A DNA stretch of 64,000 bases from Catenovulum agarivorans DS-2 (lineage in GTDB: Bacteria; Pseudomonadota; Gammaproteobacteria; Enterobacterales; Alteromonadaceae). The stretch spans positions 1 to 64,000 of the forward strand of contig NZ_ARZY01000021.1 of the NCBI RefSeq assembly GCF_000568405.1, given 5' to 3'. Positions 19,173 to 27,780 of this stretch are shown here, piece by piece. The position numbers were made by a program, and so were the translations under genes. Position 1 is the stretch's first letter, and every line of letters begins with the position of its first letter. The notes under the pieces were generated by a model. The model searched no databases. It saw only the letters and a list, made by a program, of their open reading frames with translations, and was not told the DNA's origin.

Positions 19173-22100
19173 ATGGCGGGTTGGCAGTTTTGGGTTGATA
19201 GAGGTGGCACTTTTACCGATATTGTTGCGGTTAAACCCGACGGTACACTCACTACCCATAAACTATTGTCTGAAAATCCAGAACGCTACCAGAATTCTGC
19301 AATTCAAGGTATTCGTGAGCTATTGCAATTAAGCTACGAACAAGCCATTCCTGTTGAGTTGATTGATAGTGTTAAAGTTGGTACAACGGTTGCTACCAAT
19401 GCGTTACTCGAACGTAAAGGCGAAAAAACAGCACTGGTGACAACTCAAGGTTTTAAAGACTGTTTAAAAATTGCCTATCAAAATAGACCGGATATTTTTG
19501 CCCAACAAATTAACTTACCAGATACTTTGTTCACTGAAGCGTTTGAAATTTCCGAGCGAATTTGTGCAAATGGACAGGTTGAACAACCACTAGACATTCA
19601 AGATGCACGTACACAATTACAACAAATTAAACAGCGTGGATATAATGCAATTGCTGTTGTACTTTTGCATAGTTGGATAAACCCTCAGCATGAACAAGCA
19701 CTAGAGTTAGTCGCAAAAGAGGTTGGATTCAGCCAAGTTTCATTGTCACATAAAGCAAGTCAAACGATTAAATTGATCCCGCGTGGTGACACTTGTGTTG
19801 CTGATGCTTATTTAACACCTGTTATGCAAAATTATGTTCGCCAAATTGCAGATGCATTGCATGGGGTAGACTTATATTTTATGCAATCAAACGGCGCATT
19901 AACCCAAGCGGACAGTTTCAAAGGCAAAGATGCAATTTTGTCTGGTCCAGCTGGTGGTATTGTAGGTGCGGTTAAAACAGCTAAGCATAGCCAACATAAC
20001 AAAATTATTGGCTTTGATATGGGGGGCACGTCTACTGACGTATCGCATTACGCAGACCAATACGAATTTAGTTATTGTACTGAAGTGGCAGGTGTGCGTT
20101 TAGCAACGCCTATGTTAAATATTCATACTGTCGCAGCGGGTGGAGGCTCTGTTTGTATTTATGCAGACGGACGTTTTCAAGTTGGCCCTGAATCTGCTGG
20201 CTCGAATCCTGGCCCAGCTTGTTATCGAAAAGGTGGCCCTTTGACGGTAACAGATTGTAATTTGGTCCTAGGAAAATTAAATGAACAGCTATTTCCAGCT
20301 GTATTTGGCCACAATGGTGATTTACCGCTAGATAAACAAGCGTCCATCAACAAACTTGAGCAGGTACAAAAAGCATTAAAACTAGATGACGTTGAACTAA
20401 CCATTGAACAAATCGCAAATGGTTTCATTGAAGTTGCGGTAGACAATATGGCGCATGCTGTCCGTCATATATCGACCAAACGTGGCTATGACCTAGCCGA
20501 TTATACTTTAAGTTGTTTTGGTGGAGCAGGTGGTCAGCACGCTTGTTTGATGGCTGAGGCGCTTGGCATGTCTAAAGTGATTATTCATCCCTATGCTGGT
20601 GTATTGTCTGCTTTTGGTATTGGTTTGTCCGATCAAGGTATGGGTGCTGAGTTTAGCTTCCAGCAAGTGCTGAGTTTTAACCAACTTCAACAGTTAAAAC
20701 AACAAATACAAACGAAACAACAGCAGTTTGTTGAACAATTGACTCAGCAAACAGGCGTAAAAACAACTGCAGCTATCGAAACCAAGGCAAAGTTATTAGT
20801 TAAATATCAAGGTGCAGAAGTGCGCTTTGAGGTTGATTATTCAGATGATTTAGACTCCATTATTCAAGACTTTGAAGCGCAGCATGTTAAACAATTTGGT
20901 TATATTCAACAATCGGACATTTTGATAGATGCATATGTAGTTGAGGTGCATTTAAATTCACAAGTCGACCTGACTGCTACTGACATTCGTGTCGAACCAC
21001 TGCTCGCGCAAGTTGAACTAACACACTCGAATCATTTTAGTGTTTATCAAAGAGAACAATTAACGGAGAATCAGGTCATTGTTGGCCCGGCGTTGGTGGT
21101 AGAAAAGACTGGATGCAATGTTGTTGAAGCTGGTTGGCAAGTCACCCAGCTAGCAGACAAAACTTTGTTATGTGAAAAAACACGTCATGACAACAAATTA
21201 CCAACGCCAGTTTGCCCGCAGCAACTCGATATCAGCCCTGTTAAGCTAGAAATCTACAACAATTTGTTTATGTCGTTTGCTGAACAAATGGGCGAAGTGT
21301 TAGCGCGAACAGCTCACTCTGTTAATATTCGAGAACGACTCGATTTTTCCTGTGCTATTTTTAACGAGTACGGAGAGCTAATTGCTAACGCACCTCATGT
21401 TCCGGTCCACCTTGGCTCAATGTCTCATAGTGTGTTGAGTGTAATCCAACAGCACAAAACGACGATGCAGGCGGGTGATAGCTATTTAATTAATTCACCA
21501 TTTCTTGGCGGTACGCATTTACCCGATCTAACCCTTGTGACGCCGATTTTTTATCAGTCGCAAACACCTGTTTTATATGTAGCATCCCGTGCGCATCATG
21601 CTGATGTAGGTGGCATCACTCCTGGGTCTATGCCAGCCGATAGTTGTGTAATTGAGCAAGAAGGTTTGTTATTTGAAGGGCTTAAAGTCGCAGAGCAAGA
21701 TAACTTGCAAGTTGAATTAATAACGCAGGCATTTAGTTGCAGTAAATATCCCGCGCGAAATGTTCAACAAAACATTGCGGATTTATCTGCGCAGCTTGCT
21801 GCAAACAAGGTGGGGCAACAGGCGCTTAATCAATTGTTAAAACAGTATGGCGTAGATAATTGCCGACGAATTCTTAACGCAATTTTAGACAATGGTGAGC
21901 TAGCGGTTAAAAATGCTCTTAAGAATCTTAATTCGGGCGCGGCTGAACTCACTATGGATTGTGGTGCCCGCATATGTGTGAACATCACTATTGAAGGGGA
22001 AACTGCGCTGATTGATTTTGCTGGTACCAGCGCGCAGCAGCCAACTAATTTTAATGCGCCGCGTTCGATTACCGATGCGGCAGTTATTTATGTATTCAGG

Positions 22101-22769
22101 TGTTTGGTTGAAAATTCAATTCCACTTAACGCAGGTTGCATGCGACCACTGTCGGTTAAGGTGCCTAAACAATCTATGTTGAACCCAGAATATCCTGCTG
22201 CTGTGGTAGCTGGCAATGTTGAGGTCTCTCAAGCAGTGGTATCAACGTTATTTTTGGCTTTAGGTAAACAAGCTTGTTCGCAAACAACGATGAATAATCT
22301 TTCATTTGGTAATGCTGAATATCAGTATTATGAAACTTTAGCGGGTGGAACTGGCGCAGGTATTACGCCAACCGGTTGCTGTTACGCTGGCCAACATGCT
22401 GTTCACAGCCATATGACTAATTCGCGGTTAACCGACCCCGAAATATTAGAGCAAAGGTACCCAGTTAAACTGAAAAAATTCTCCATTAGAGAAAACTCTG
22501 GTGGTCGGGGGCAATACCCGGGTGGTAATGGGCTCGTCCGTTCGATTGAGTTTTTACAACCCATGCAAATCAACATACTAGCAAATGCTAGAGTCAATGC
22601 ACCTAAGGGATTGTCTGGTGGTGGTAATGGCTTGTGTGGACGTAATTATCTGGTTAAATCTACTCAAACTAACCCAATTGAACTTGCCTATAATGCTAAT
22701 GTTGCGGTCTCTGCGGGCGATATTCTAACGATTGAAACGCCAGGCGGAGGCGGATTTGGCAAGCAATAG
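19173..22769 (+). CDS. ATP-dependent 5-oxoprolinase, fused HyuA-HyuB
   Basis: A 1198-residue enzyme that opens 5-oxoproline (pyroglutamate) to glutamate using ATP. The HyuA half (about 1-680) starts with DRGGTFTDIV (residues 9-18) and has the second ATP-binding signature FDMGGTSTDVSHY near 283. The HyuB half (about 690-1198) contains NPFLGGTHLPD-like and GGTGAG-type motifs, ending in ETPGGGGFG. Length and fusion match single-chain 5-oxoprolinases of eukaryotes and many gammaproteobacteria rather than the two-subunit hydantoinases. The separate PxpABC route is not present in the window. Ribosome-binding site AGAGGA lies before the ATG. Its 3' end overlaps trmN6. Confidence 0.93.
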   Translation: MAGWQFWVDRGGTFTDIVAVKPDGTLTTHKLLSENPERYQNSAIQGIRELLQLSYEQAIPVELIDSVKVGTTVATNALLERKGEKTALVTTQGFKDCLKIAYQNRPDIFAQQINLPDTLFTEAFEISERICANGQVEQPLDIQDARTQLQQIKQRGYNAIAVVLLHSWINPQHEQALELVAKEVGFSQVSLSHKASQTIKLIPRGDTCVADAYLTPVMQNYVRQIADALHGVDLYFMQSNGALTQADSFKGKDAILSGPAGGIVGAVKTAKHSQHNKIIGFDMGGTSTDVSHYADQYEFSYCTEVAGVRLATPMLNIHTVAAGGGSVCIYADGRFQVGPESAGSNPGPACYRKGGPLTVTDCNLVLGKLNEQLFPAVFGHNGDLPLDKQASINKLEQVQKALKLDDVELTIEQIANGFIEVAVDNMAHAVRHISTKRGYDLADYTLSCFGGAGGQHACLMAEALGMSKVIIHPYAGVLSAFGIGLSDQGMGAEFSFQQVLSFNQLQQLKQQIQTKQQQFVEQLTQQTGVKTTAAIETKAKLLVKYQGAEVRFEVDYSDDLDSIIQDFEAQHVKQFGYIQQSDILIDAYVVEVHLNSQVDLTATDIRVEPLLAQVELTHSNHFSVYQREQLTENQVIVGPALVVEKTGCNVVEAGWQVTQLADKTLLCEKTRHDNKLPTPVCPQQLDISPVKLEIYNNLFMSFAEQMGEVLARTAHSVNIRERLDFSCAIFNEYGELIANAPHVPVHLGSMSHSVLSVIQQHKTTMQAGDSYLINSPFLGGTHLPDLTLVTPIFYQSQTPVLYVASRAHHADVGGITPGSMPADSCVIEQEGLLFEGLKVAEQDNLQVELITQAFSCSKYPARNVQQNIADLSAQLAANKVGQQALNQLLKQYGVDNCRRILNAILDNGELAVKNALKNLNSGAAELTMDCGARICVNITIEGETALIDFAGTSAQQPTNFNAPRSITDAAVIYVFRCLVENSIPLNAGCMRPLSVKVPKQSMLNPEYPAAVVAGNVEVSQAVVSTLFLALGKQACSQTTMNNLSFGNAEYQYYETLAGGTGAGITPTGCCYAGQHAVHSHMTNSRLTDPEILEQRYPVKLKKFSIRENSGGRGQYPGGNGLVRSIEFLQPMQINILANARVNAPKGLSGGGNGLCGRNYLVKSTQTNPIELAYNANVAVSAGDILTIETPGGGGFGKQ

Positions 22770-23502
22770 TTTTAAATGTAAGCAATTTTCCGTGACCCAG
22801 CTCCATAGTGCGATGAAAGTGGGTACAGATAGTTTAATCTTGGGAAGCTGGGCAATTGCAAGTGTCAATAAAGAGAACACAAAACTGAATGTCTTAGATA
22901 TTGGCTGTGGAACAGGTTTATTAACTTTAATGCTGGCACAGAAATTAGCTGAGGTGAACGGTCAATTCACCGCGGTAGAATTGGATGCTGGCGCATGTGT
23001 CGATGCACAATACAATTTTTCTCAAAGCCCTTGGTCACAGTGTATTCAATTATTTAACTGCGATATTCAATCTTACCCAGATATAACACGATTTCAGCGT
23101 ATTATTTGTAATCCGCCATATTTTACTGCTGGGCAAACAATTGAACAGAGTAGAGCGGTGGCTCGGCTGCAAACCCATTTGAATTGGCACATATTGGCTG
23201 AGCAAATCAGCCTACGTTTAAGCTATGGTGGGTTTGCAGAACTGGTTTTTCCTTTTAGCGATTTAGTTGAAGTTAAACAAATATTTAGCCAAGTAAATTT
23301 ATTTAGTGTTGCTGAACTGCATATTTACCCTAAAGAATCAGATACAAGCGCGAAGCGGGTATGCGTTCGCTTTGAGAAAACAGCGCAAAATCGTACGAAA
23401 ATGACTATTCCTGAAGTAAACCAATTGGTTATTTACAACCAACAAAACCACTATACGACTGACTACAGAAATTTATGCCGCGACTATTATTTAAACTTTT
23501 AA
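22756..23502 (+). CDS. trmN6: tRNA1(Val) A37 N6-methyltransferase TrmN6 (YfiC)
   Basis: A Rossmann-fold N6-adenine methyltransferase of about 248 residues predicted to methylate A37 of tRNA(Val). The SAM motif is VLDIGCGTGLLTLML, and the catalytic N6-adenine motif is NPPYF (near residue 118). The N-terminal FKCKQFSV-x-MKVGTDSLILGSW block is typical of YfiC. The best start is the TTG at 22756: GGAGG at 22746-22750 lies five nt before it, inside the 5-oxoprolinase gene, and the genes overlap by 14 nt. An earlier in-frame TTG at 22732 has no such site. Confidence 0.92.
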   Translation: MASNSFKCKQFSVTQLHSAMKVGTDSLILGSWAIASVNKENTKLNVLDIGCGTGLLTLMLAQKLAEVNGQFTAVELDAGACVDAQYNFSQSPWSQCIQLFNCDIQSYPDITRFQRIICNPPYFTAGQTIEQSRAVARLQTHLNWHILAEQISLRLSYGGFAELVFPFSDLVEVKQIFSQVNLFSVAELHIYPKESDTSAKRVCVRFEKTAQNRTKMTIPEVNQLVIYNQQNHYTTDYRNLCRDYYLNF

Positions 23503-23509
23503 CTCACAA

Positions 23510-23551
23510 AACCTGAGCTTTGAATAAAAATTACTTTTTGCAGCTCAGGTT
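23510..23551. terminator. Bidirectional stem-loop between converging genes
   Basis: AACCTGAGCT (23510-23519) pairs with AGCTCAGGTT (23542-23551); A- and T-runs inside the loop can extend the pairing. It sits between the trmN6 stop and the stop of the leftward gene at 23550, so it probably serves both. Confidence 0.6.
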
Positions 23552-24554
23552 AATAATGAATTTCTGGATTTAAATGTCGCTTTAAAATGGTTGCCTTTTC
23601 TGGAGAGCAGTTGAGCTCGTCATAGTTATAAATAACCAAACCGTGTTTACTCAGAGCAAGGTTTTGTTTTAATTCGGCTTCAAATTGATTATTGCTTATT
23701 TGGTTTTTCGCTCGCCAATGAGAAACTTGCAAACCATAAAATATAGGTAAGTGAGTTTCATCACTAATGGTTTGCATGACTCGTGCTTTTTCTTGCATAT
23801 CCTGAGGCATTAAGTGGGTAAAAGCGACGGGACACATAGCATCAAACAAGAGTGCTAGTTCAGTTTTATTTTGTCCAGCTAACTGGGTGCTGGCATGATT
23901 AAGTACACCGTCAGGCCAAGGTAAGGTATTCAATACTAGCTTACTCTTTGGCGAAAGTTTGCGGATTAATTGGGTTAGGTGCTGCGCAATATCAAGGATT
24001 TTTTGACTGCGCCAGTTGGCGTAATCAGACGATAGTTCGCCCGCTTCAATTTGTGCTTGCGCTTGATTCGTGTAATGGTCGGAAATGCTGAAATTTTGTA
24101 GACAATTAGAGCAAAAACAGCCGTACTCTAAATCTTGTGCTTCTATTTGTTCAAAAGCTTTGCCTTGCCAACTAACAAATTGTCTTAAAAAATCTAAACT
24201 AACAATGGTTGGAGACATTTCTTCCAAATACTGTTCAATTTCGCTTTCCAGGTGATTTAGATAGACGCGATCGCTCGGACAAACAAAGTGACACCAATCT
24301 GTTTTAGCAGGGCGTTTTAAATTGGTAATGGCCTGACGGCTTGGCTCACCAATTAAATAGTCAGGATTATTTAATACTGAGATATTTAACCAAAGCGATA
24401 AATTGTACTTTTCTAATAAACTTGGTAATTCAGGTTCATTGTATAAATCTGGCGAGAGAATAAGCGTATTCGCTCCCCAGTAGTTAGCGTTTTGGCAGCA
24501 TTCTTCTATATCAAGGTTGGCATCAAGCGCATAAAGTGCGATAGGCTTGCTCAT
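23550..24554 (-). CDS. Uncharacterised TIM-barrel-like protein (possible glycosidase fold)
   Basis: A 334-residue cytoplasmic-looking protein with no signal peptide. Alternating beta-strand and helix patterns across the length, a strand ending in IVSLDFLRQF (about 120), a cysteine motif YGCFCSNCLQNF (about 155-166) and the strand KLVLNTLPWPDG resemble uncharacterised glycoside-hydrolase-like TIM barrels. The CxCxxC group could bind metal. No catalytic residues can be named with confidence. It is tandem with the small lipoprotein gene at 24688, both facing away from the two-component genes. Function is not assigned. Confidence 0.55.
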   Translation of the reverse strand: MSKPIALYALDANLDIEECCQNANYWGANTLILSPDLYNEPELPSLLEKYNLSLWLNISVLNNPDYLIGEPSRQAITNLKRPAKTDWCHFVCPSDRVYLNHLESEIEQYLEEMSPTIVSLDFLRQFVSWQGKAFEQIEAQDLEYGCFCSNCLQNFSISDHYTNQAQAQIEAGELSSDYANWRSQKILDIAQHLTQLIRKLSPKSKLVLNTLPWPDGVLNHASTQLAGQNKTELALLFDAMCPVAFTHLMPQDMQEKARVMQTISDETHLPIFYGLQVSHWRAKNQISNNQFEAELKQNLALSKHGLVIYNYDELNCSPEKATILKRHLNPEIHY

Positions 24555-24687
24555 AAATAGCTTCCTTTTTATTGTTTTTCTAACAAGATGATCGCAGGTG
24601 CTTAAGATTAACCAGATTTTAATCTAATTTAAAGGTTAAATGTTTACCTATGTAAATTATTTTTGCCATTGCTTGGCAGTAGGCACG

Positions 24688-25233
24688 TTAAGGAATGGGG
24701 TTGTCGGTTAGCTGTGCATACATAATTGCCGATGGCCTTAAAGAACTTTCAGTTACTTTTATCCCTATCGATAAATACTTGCCGTGTTTTGGGTTTGGGT
24801 ACTCGATAAACATATCACGGCTGTTATGTGAGTAGTGTAAATGTAGAATAGCACCGTCGGTAGGAATTCCGAAACTCGATTCGTCTTGAGATACATCATA
24901 TTCGCCAAAACCAAACTGGTTTTGCCAGTCGTTACTAGCAATTTTAAAGCGGCTACCTACATCATCAACTTGCGGTTTAGTGATATCAATATTCTTAAGC
25001 CAATAGGTGTTGGTTTGACTATCAAATGTCATTAATGTTTTTTTATTGTGTGTCCAACCTAAATAAGAATTGGGCAGGTATAAGTCATACCTCAGCTGGT
25101 AACCTTGCGATTGCTCAAAGTCACTTAAACTAAACACTTTTGGACGGTGTTTTTCTAATGTATAAAAACGATCACAGCCAACTAATAAAGTTATTAAGCT
25201 AATAAAAATAATGATTTTTTGGGTTTGACGCAT
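24688..25233 (-). CDS. Small lipoprotein, possible carbohydrate-binding fold
   Basis: A lipoprotein of about 181 residues; the signal peptide ends in LVGC followed by DRF. The middle segment, with FKIASNDWQNQFGFGEY preceded by YWLKNIDI, resembles the beta-sandwich X25/pullulanase-type modules that bind alpha-glucans. That similarity is a pattern impression, not a verified match. The frame opens at a TTG (25239); the ATG at 25233 is an equally good start. It is divergent from the response-regulator gene at 25455, sharing a 200-bp regulatory gap with a 13-bp inverted repeat. Confidence 0.6.
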   Translation of the reverse strand: MRQTQKIIIFISLITLLVGCDRFYTLEKHRPKVFSLSDFEQSQGYQLRYDLYLPNSYLGWTHNKKTLMTFDSQTNTYWLKNIDITKPQVDDVGSRFKIASNDWQNQFGFGEYDVSQDESSFGIPTDGAILHLHYSHNSRDMFIEYPNPKHGKYLSIGIKVTESSLRPSAIMYAQLTDNPIP

Positions 25234-25364
25234 AGCCAAGATAATTCCAGTGTTAATAGAAAATTTACAATTTTCAGTTATTCAGTGTGTAAATTAACCG
25301 CTGCTAATGCAAGAAAATTCCTTTGCATACGAATGCATATTGCAACATATTTTTCTAGGTATAT

Positions 25365-25400
25365 ATTAAAACAATTATTTAACAAATTAATTGTTTTAAT
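25365..25400. promoter_or_regulatory. Perfect 13-bp inverted repeat in the divergent gap
   Basis: ATTAAAACAATTA (25365-25377) and its exact inverse TAATTGTTTTAAT (25388-25400) are separated by 10 bp, so half-site centres are 23 bp apart. It lies 55 bp upstream of the response-regulator start. It could be an operator for that regulator or an RNA hairpin in its leader. Sequence symmetry is seen; the role is inference. Confidence 0.5.
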
Positions 25401-25454
25401 TTGTTCAATAGTATCTCGTTTGATTATTTATGTATTGCATTGGGGGATGGTTCC

Positions 25455-26141
25455 ATGGGTAATCGAGTTTTATTGATTGAGGATGATCAAAATTTAGCTG
25501 CTACTGTTATGCACTATTTGGAATTAAATCAGATAGATTGTGATCATTGTGGCAACGGTGTGCATGGGGTAAATTTGGTTAACGAAAATACCTATGATGT
25601 GGTTGTTACTGATGTAAATATGCCAATGATGTCTGGGTTGCAAATGTGCAATACACTTCGTGAAGATGGCAAAGAAGTGCCAATATTGATGGTGTCTGCA
25701 CTAGACGAAATTGATGATAAGTTAGCCGGGTTCGATAGTGGCGCGGATGATTATCTCGTTAAACCATTTGAACTCAGAGAGTTGCTTGCTCGTATTAAAG
25801 TGTTGTCGACACGCAAAAGTGGTATGGTTAAATGCTTAAAGATTGAAGACTTGGGCTTAACGCTTGATTTAAAGAATAAATCGGCTAAGCGTGATGGAGA
25901 GGTTTTAAAATTGACCCCTTCTGGTTGGTCTATTCTTGCAGCATTGGCGAAGGCTTATCCAAATGCAGTGAGTAAACAAGATTTGGAGTATGCAATTTGG
26001 GGCGAAGATGTCCCTGATAGCAGTGCGCTAAAAGTTCATATTCATAGGCTACGTCAAAGCTTAGATAAAGCTTACTCGGTGCCGCTATTACACATAGTGC
26101 ATGGATTTGGTTTTGAACTAAAGAAAAAATTGCATGACTAA
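25455..26141 (+). CDS. OmpR/PhoB-family response regulator
   Basis: A 228-residue response regulator. The receiver domain (1-118) has the acidic pair EDD, the phospho-acceptor aspartate in VVTDVNMP (about residue 54) and the conserved lysine in YLVKPFE. The winged-helix effector domain occupies about 130-225 (SALKVHIHRLRQSL is the recognition region). The frame extends upstream to 25401, but ATG 25455 with GGGGGA at 25442-25447 gives a normal N-terminus (MGNRVLLIEDD). Its stop touches the ATG of the kinase gene. Control of the adjacent TonB receptor is a reasonable guess. Confidence 0.93.
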   Translation: MGNRVLLIEDDQNLAATVMHYLELNQIDCDHCGNGVHGVNLVNENTYDVVVTDVNMPMMSGLQMCNTLREDGKEVPILMVSALDEIDDKLAGFDSGADDYLVKPFELRELLARIKVLSTRKSGMVKCLKIEDLGLTLDLKNKSAKRDGEVLKLTPSGWSILAALAKAYPNAVSKQDLEYAIWGEDVPDSSALKVHIHRLRQSLDKAYSVPLLHIVHGFGFELKKKLHD

Positions 26142-27497
26142 ATGATCAAAAATACCGCGTTACAAATTCGCAGTACATTAGTGGGAACCGCTTTTATAGC
26201 GGTTTTCGTGCTTATTTATGTCATCTATGTGGCGATCCAGTTTCATATAGAACACGCCACAAAACAAAGCCATTTTTTAGTTGATTACACTGAACGTGCT
26301 ATTACTCGGATTAAAACTAATCCTGACAAATATTTAACCGCACCACACTACCCAATTGGTAGTGATGAATTGCAATTAGTAACTTCATATACCAGCCTTA
26401 AAGCCAGCATTCCAAAGGTGGCAGAGCAATCGGAATTAACCACCAACAAAATTACGCTAGCCATTTCTAATTTTCGAGGCGTTTTCTCCGTTGCAGAGCT
26501 TATTCTCATTTATCCTATAGAGTTTCAACAACGCACTTTATATACCTATTATCGGGTCACACCGCAAAATCAATCTCTATTAGACGCAATGCTTGCCGGA
26601 CGTATGCAACCCGCAGTGTTTATTGCGGTTGTTATTATCGCGATAATCTTTATCGTACAACTCTATTATATCAATCATGTAAATTTAACTGTGCGTCAGT
26701 TGGCTAACTGGGCTGATAATTTGTCCGCGTCGAAAAAAGTTGACCCGCCACCTAAGCTAAAAGTTGATGGGTTAACTTCGCTTGCATACACAGTTAATAA
26801 CAGCATTAATAAATTTACTGAGCTATTAGAAAAAGAGCATTCGTTTGCCAGATTTACTAGCCACGAATTACGCACGCAAGTTGCAGTATTATCAACTAAT
26901 ATGGAAATACTTGAAGCTATGATGCGTGATTTGTCTCCAGATGAAAGGAGAGTTTTGCAGCGAATGGAAATCGCCGTTGCTGACATGAAGTATCAAATAG
27001 AGGCACTGCTTTGGATTAGTCGAGAGGGACAAAACAACACTGGGTTTAGCAGTTGTGAGCCGGCTAAAATGATCGAAAAGTCGATTGAAGACAATCAATC
27101 AATTATTGAAGGGAAGAATGTAAGACTGATTGTCAGTGGTGATGCGCTCTGCGTAAATACGCATCCGACCTTGTTACAAATTGTGTTAAATAATTTGGTT
27201 CGAAACGCATTTCAAAATACGCTTCAAGGGCTAGTTCATATCGCTGTGATGCGCAATGGTTTAACAATTTTGAATCAAAATACAGTTGAAAATAAACTAG
27301 TGCAACAACACAAAGAGCCAGGTTTTGGTATTGGTTTAGTTTTGATTGAAAAAATTGTTAACAAGATAAACCTTTCTTATGAAGTTGAAACTTTTGAAAA
27401 CGGCCGCTCAGTTAGCTTAACCTTCCCAGAAAAAGATATAGAAAACAATCACTCATCTACAAATGTAGTCAACATACCTAATCGAAAACACTCATAG
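26142..27497 (+). CDS. Membrane sensor histidine kinase with atypical ATP lid
   Basis: A 451-residue kinase starting directly after the response-regulator stop. Two membrane helices (about residues 14-34 and 157-177) bracket a periplasmic sensor of about 120 residues. The H-box is FTSHELRTQVAVLS (about 238-251), with His the phosphorylation site. The N-box is present as NNLVRNAF, and a GFGIGLVLIEKI G2 box is present near 390. The usual DxGxG (G1) is missing; the region reads NGLTILNQNTVEN. This may be a subfamily feature or reduced ATP binding. It forms a pair with the preceding regulator. Confidence 0.9.
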   Translation: MIKNTALQIRSTLVGTAFIAVFVLIYVIYVAIQFHIEHATKQSHFLVDYTERAITRIKTNPDKYLTAPHYPIGSDELQLVTSYTSLKASIPKVAEQSELTTNKITLAISNFRGVFSVAELILIYPIEFQQRTLYTYYRVTPQNQSLLDAMLAGRMQPAVFIAVVIIAIIFIVQLYYINHVNLTVRQLANWADNLSASKKVDPPPKLKVDGLTSLAYTVNNSINKFTELLEKEHSFARFTSHELRTQVAVLSTNMEILEAMMRDLSPDERRVLQRMEIAVADMKYQIEALLWISREGQNNTGFSSCEPAKMIEKSIEDNQSIIEGKNVRLIVSGDALCVNTHPTLLQIVLNNLVRNAFQNTLQGLVHIAVMRNGLTILNQNTVENKLVQQHKEPGFGIGLVLIEKIVNKINLSYEVETFENGRSVSLTFPEKDIENNHSSTNVVNIPNRKHS

Positions 27498-27524
27498 TTA
27501 CCCATTTAGTCGAATTAATACTAT

Positions 27525-27555
27525 TAAAACCACTTTGTCATACAATGTGGTTTTA
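27525..27555 (+). terminator. Terminator of the two-component operon
   Basis: A 13-bp stem with one T-T mismatch (27525-27537 with 27543-27555, TAAAACCAC...GTGGTTTTA) and a 5-nt loop, 28 bp after the kinase stop. It separates the two-component genes from the TonB receptor gene, which then needs its own promoter in 27556-27780. Confidence 0.65.
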
Positions 27556-27780
27556 TACATTCTTAAACGATTTACATGCCTTTTTATCAAACCTGACAGT
27601 TTTATTGTAAAACTATATTAAATAACAATACCAATAAAAAAATTAATAAATGTTTTACATTTATGTTGCTAAAATTATATTTGTATGCAAGTATTGTATT
27701 ACACCTGTGGTTTTTGGTGTTAAACAATAATCATACACATGGTCTAACCAACATAAGATATGTAACAAGGGGTTATACAA

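Noticed and set aside
19173-22769. Hydantoinase rather than 5-oxoprolinase
   Set aside because: The single-chain HyuA-HyuB fusion of about 1200 residues fits 5-oxoprolinase; hydantoinases of this family have separate subunits.
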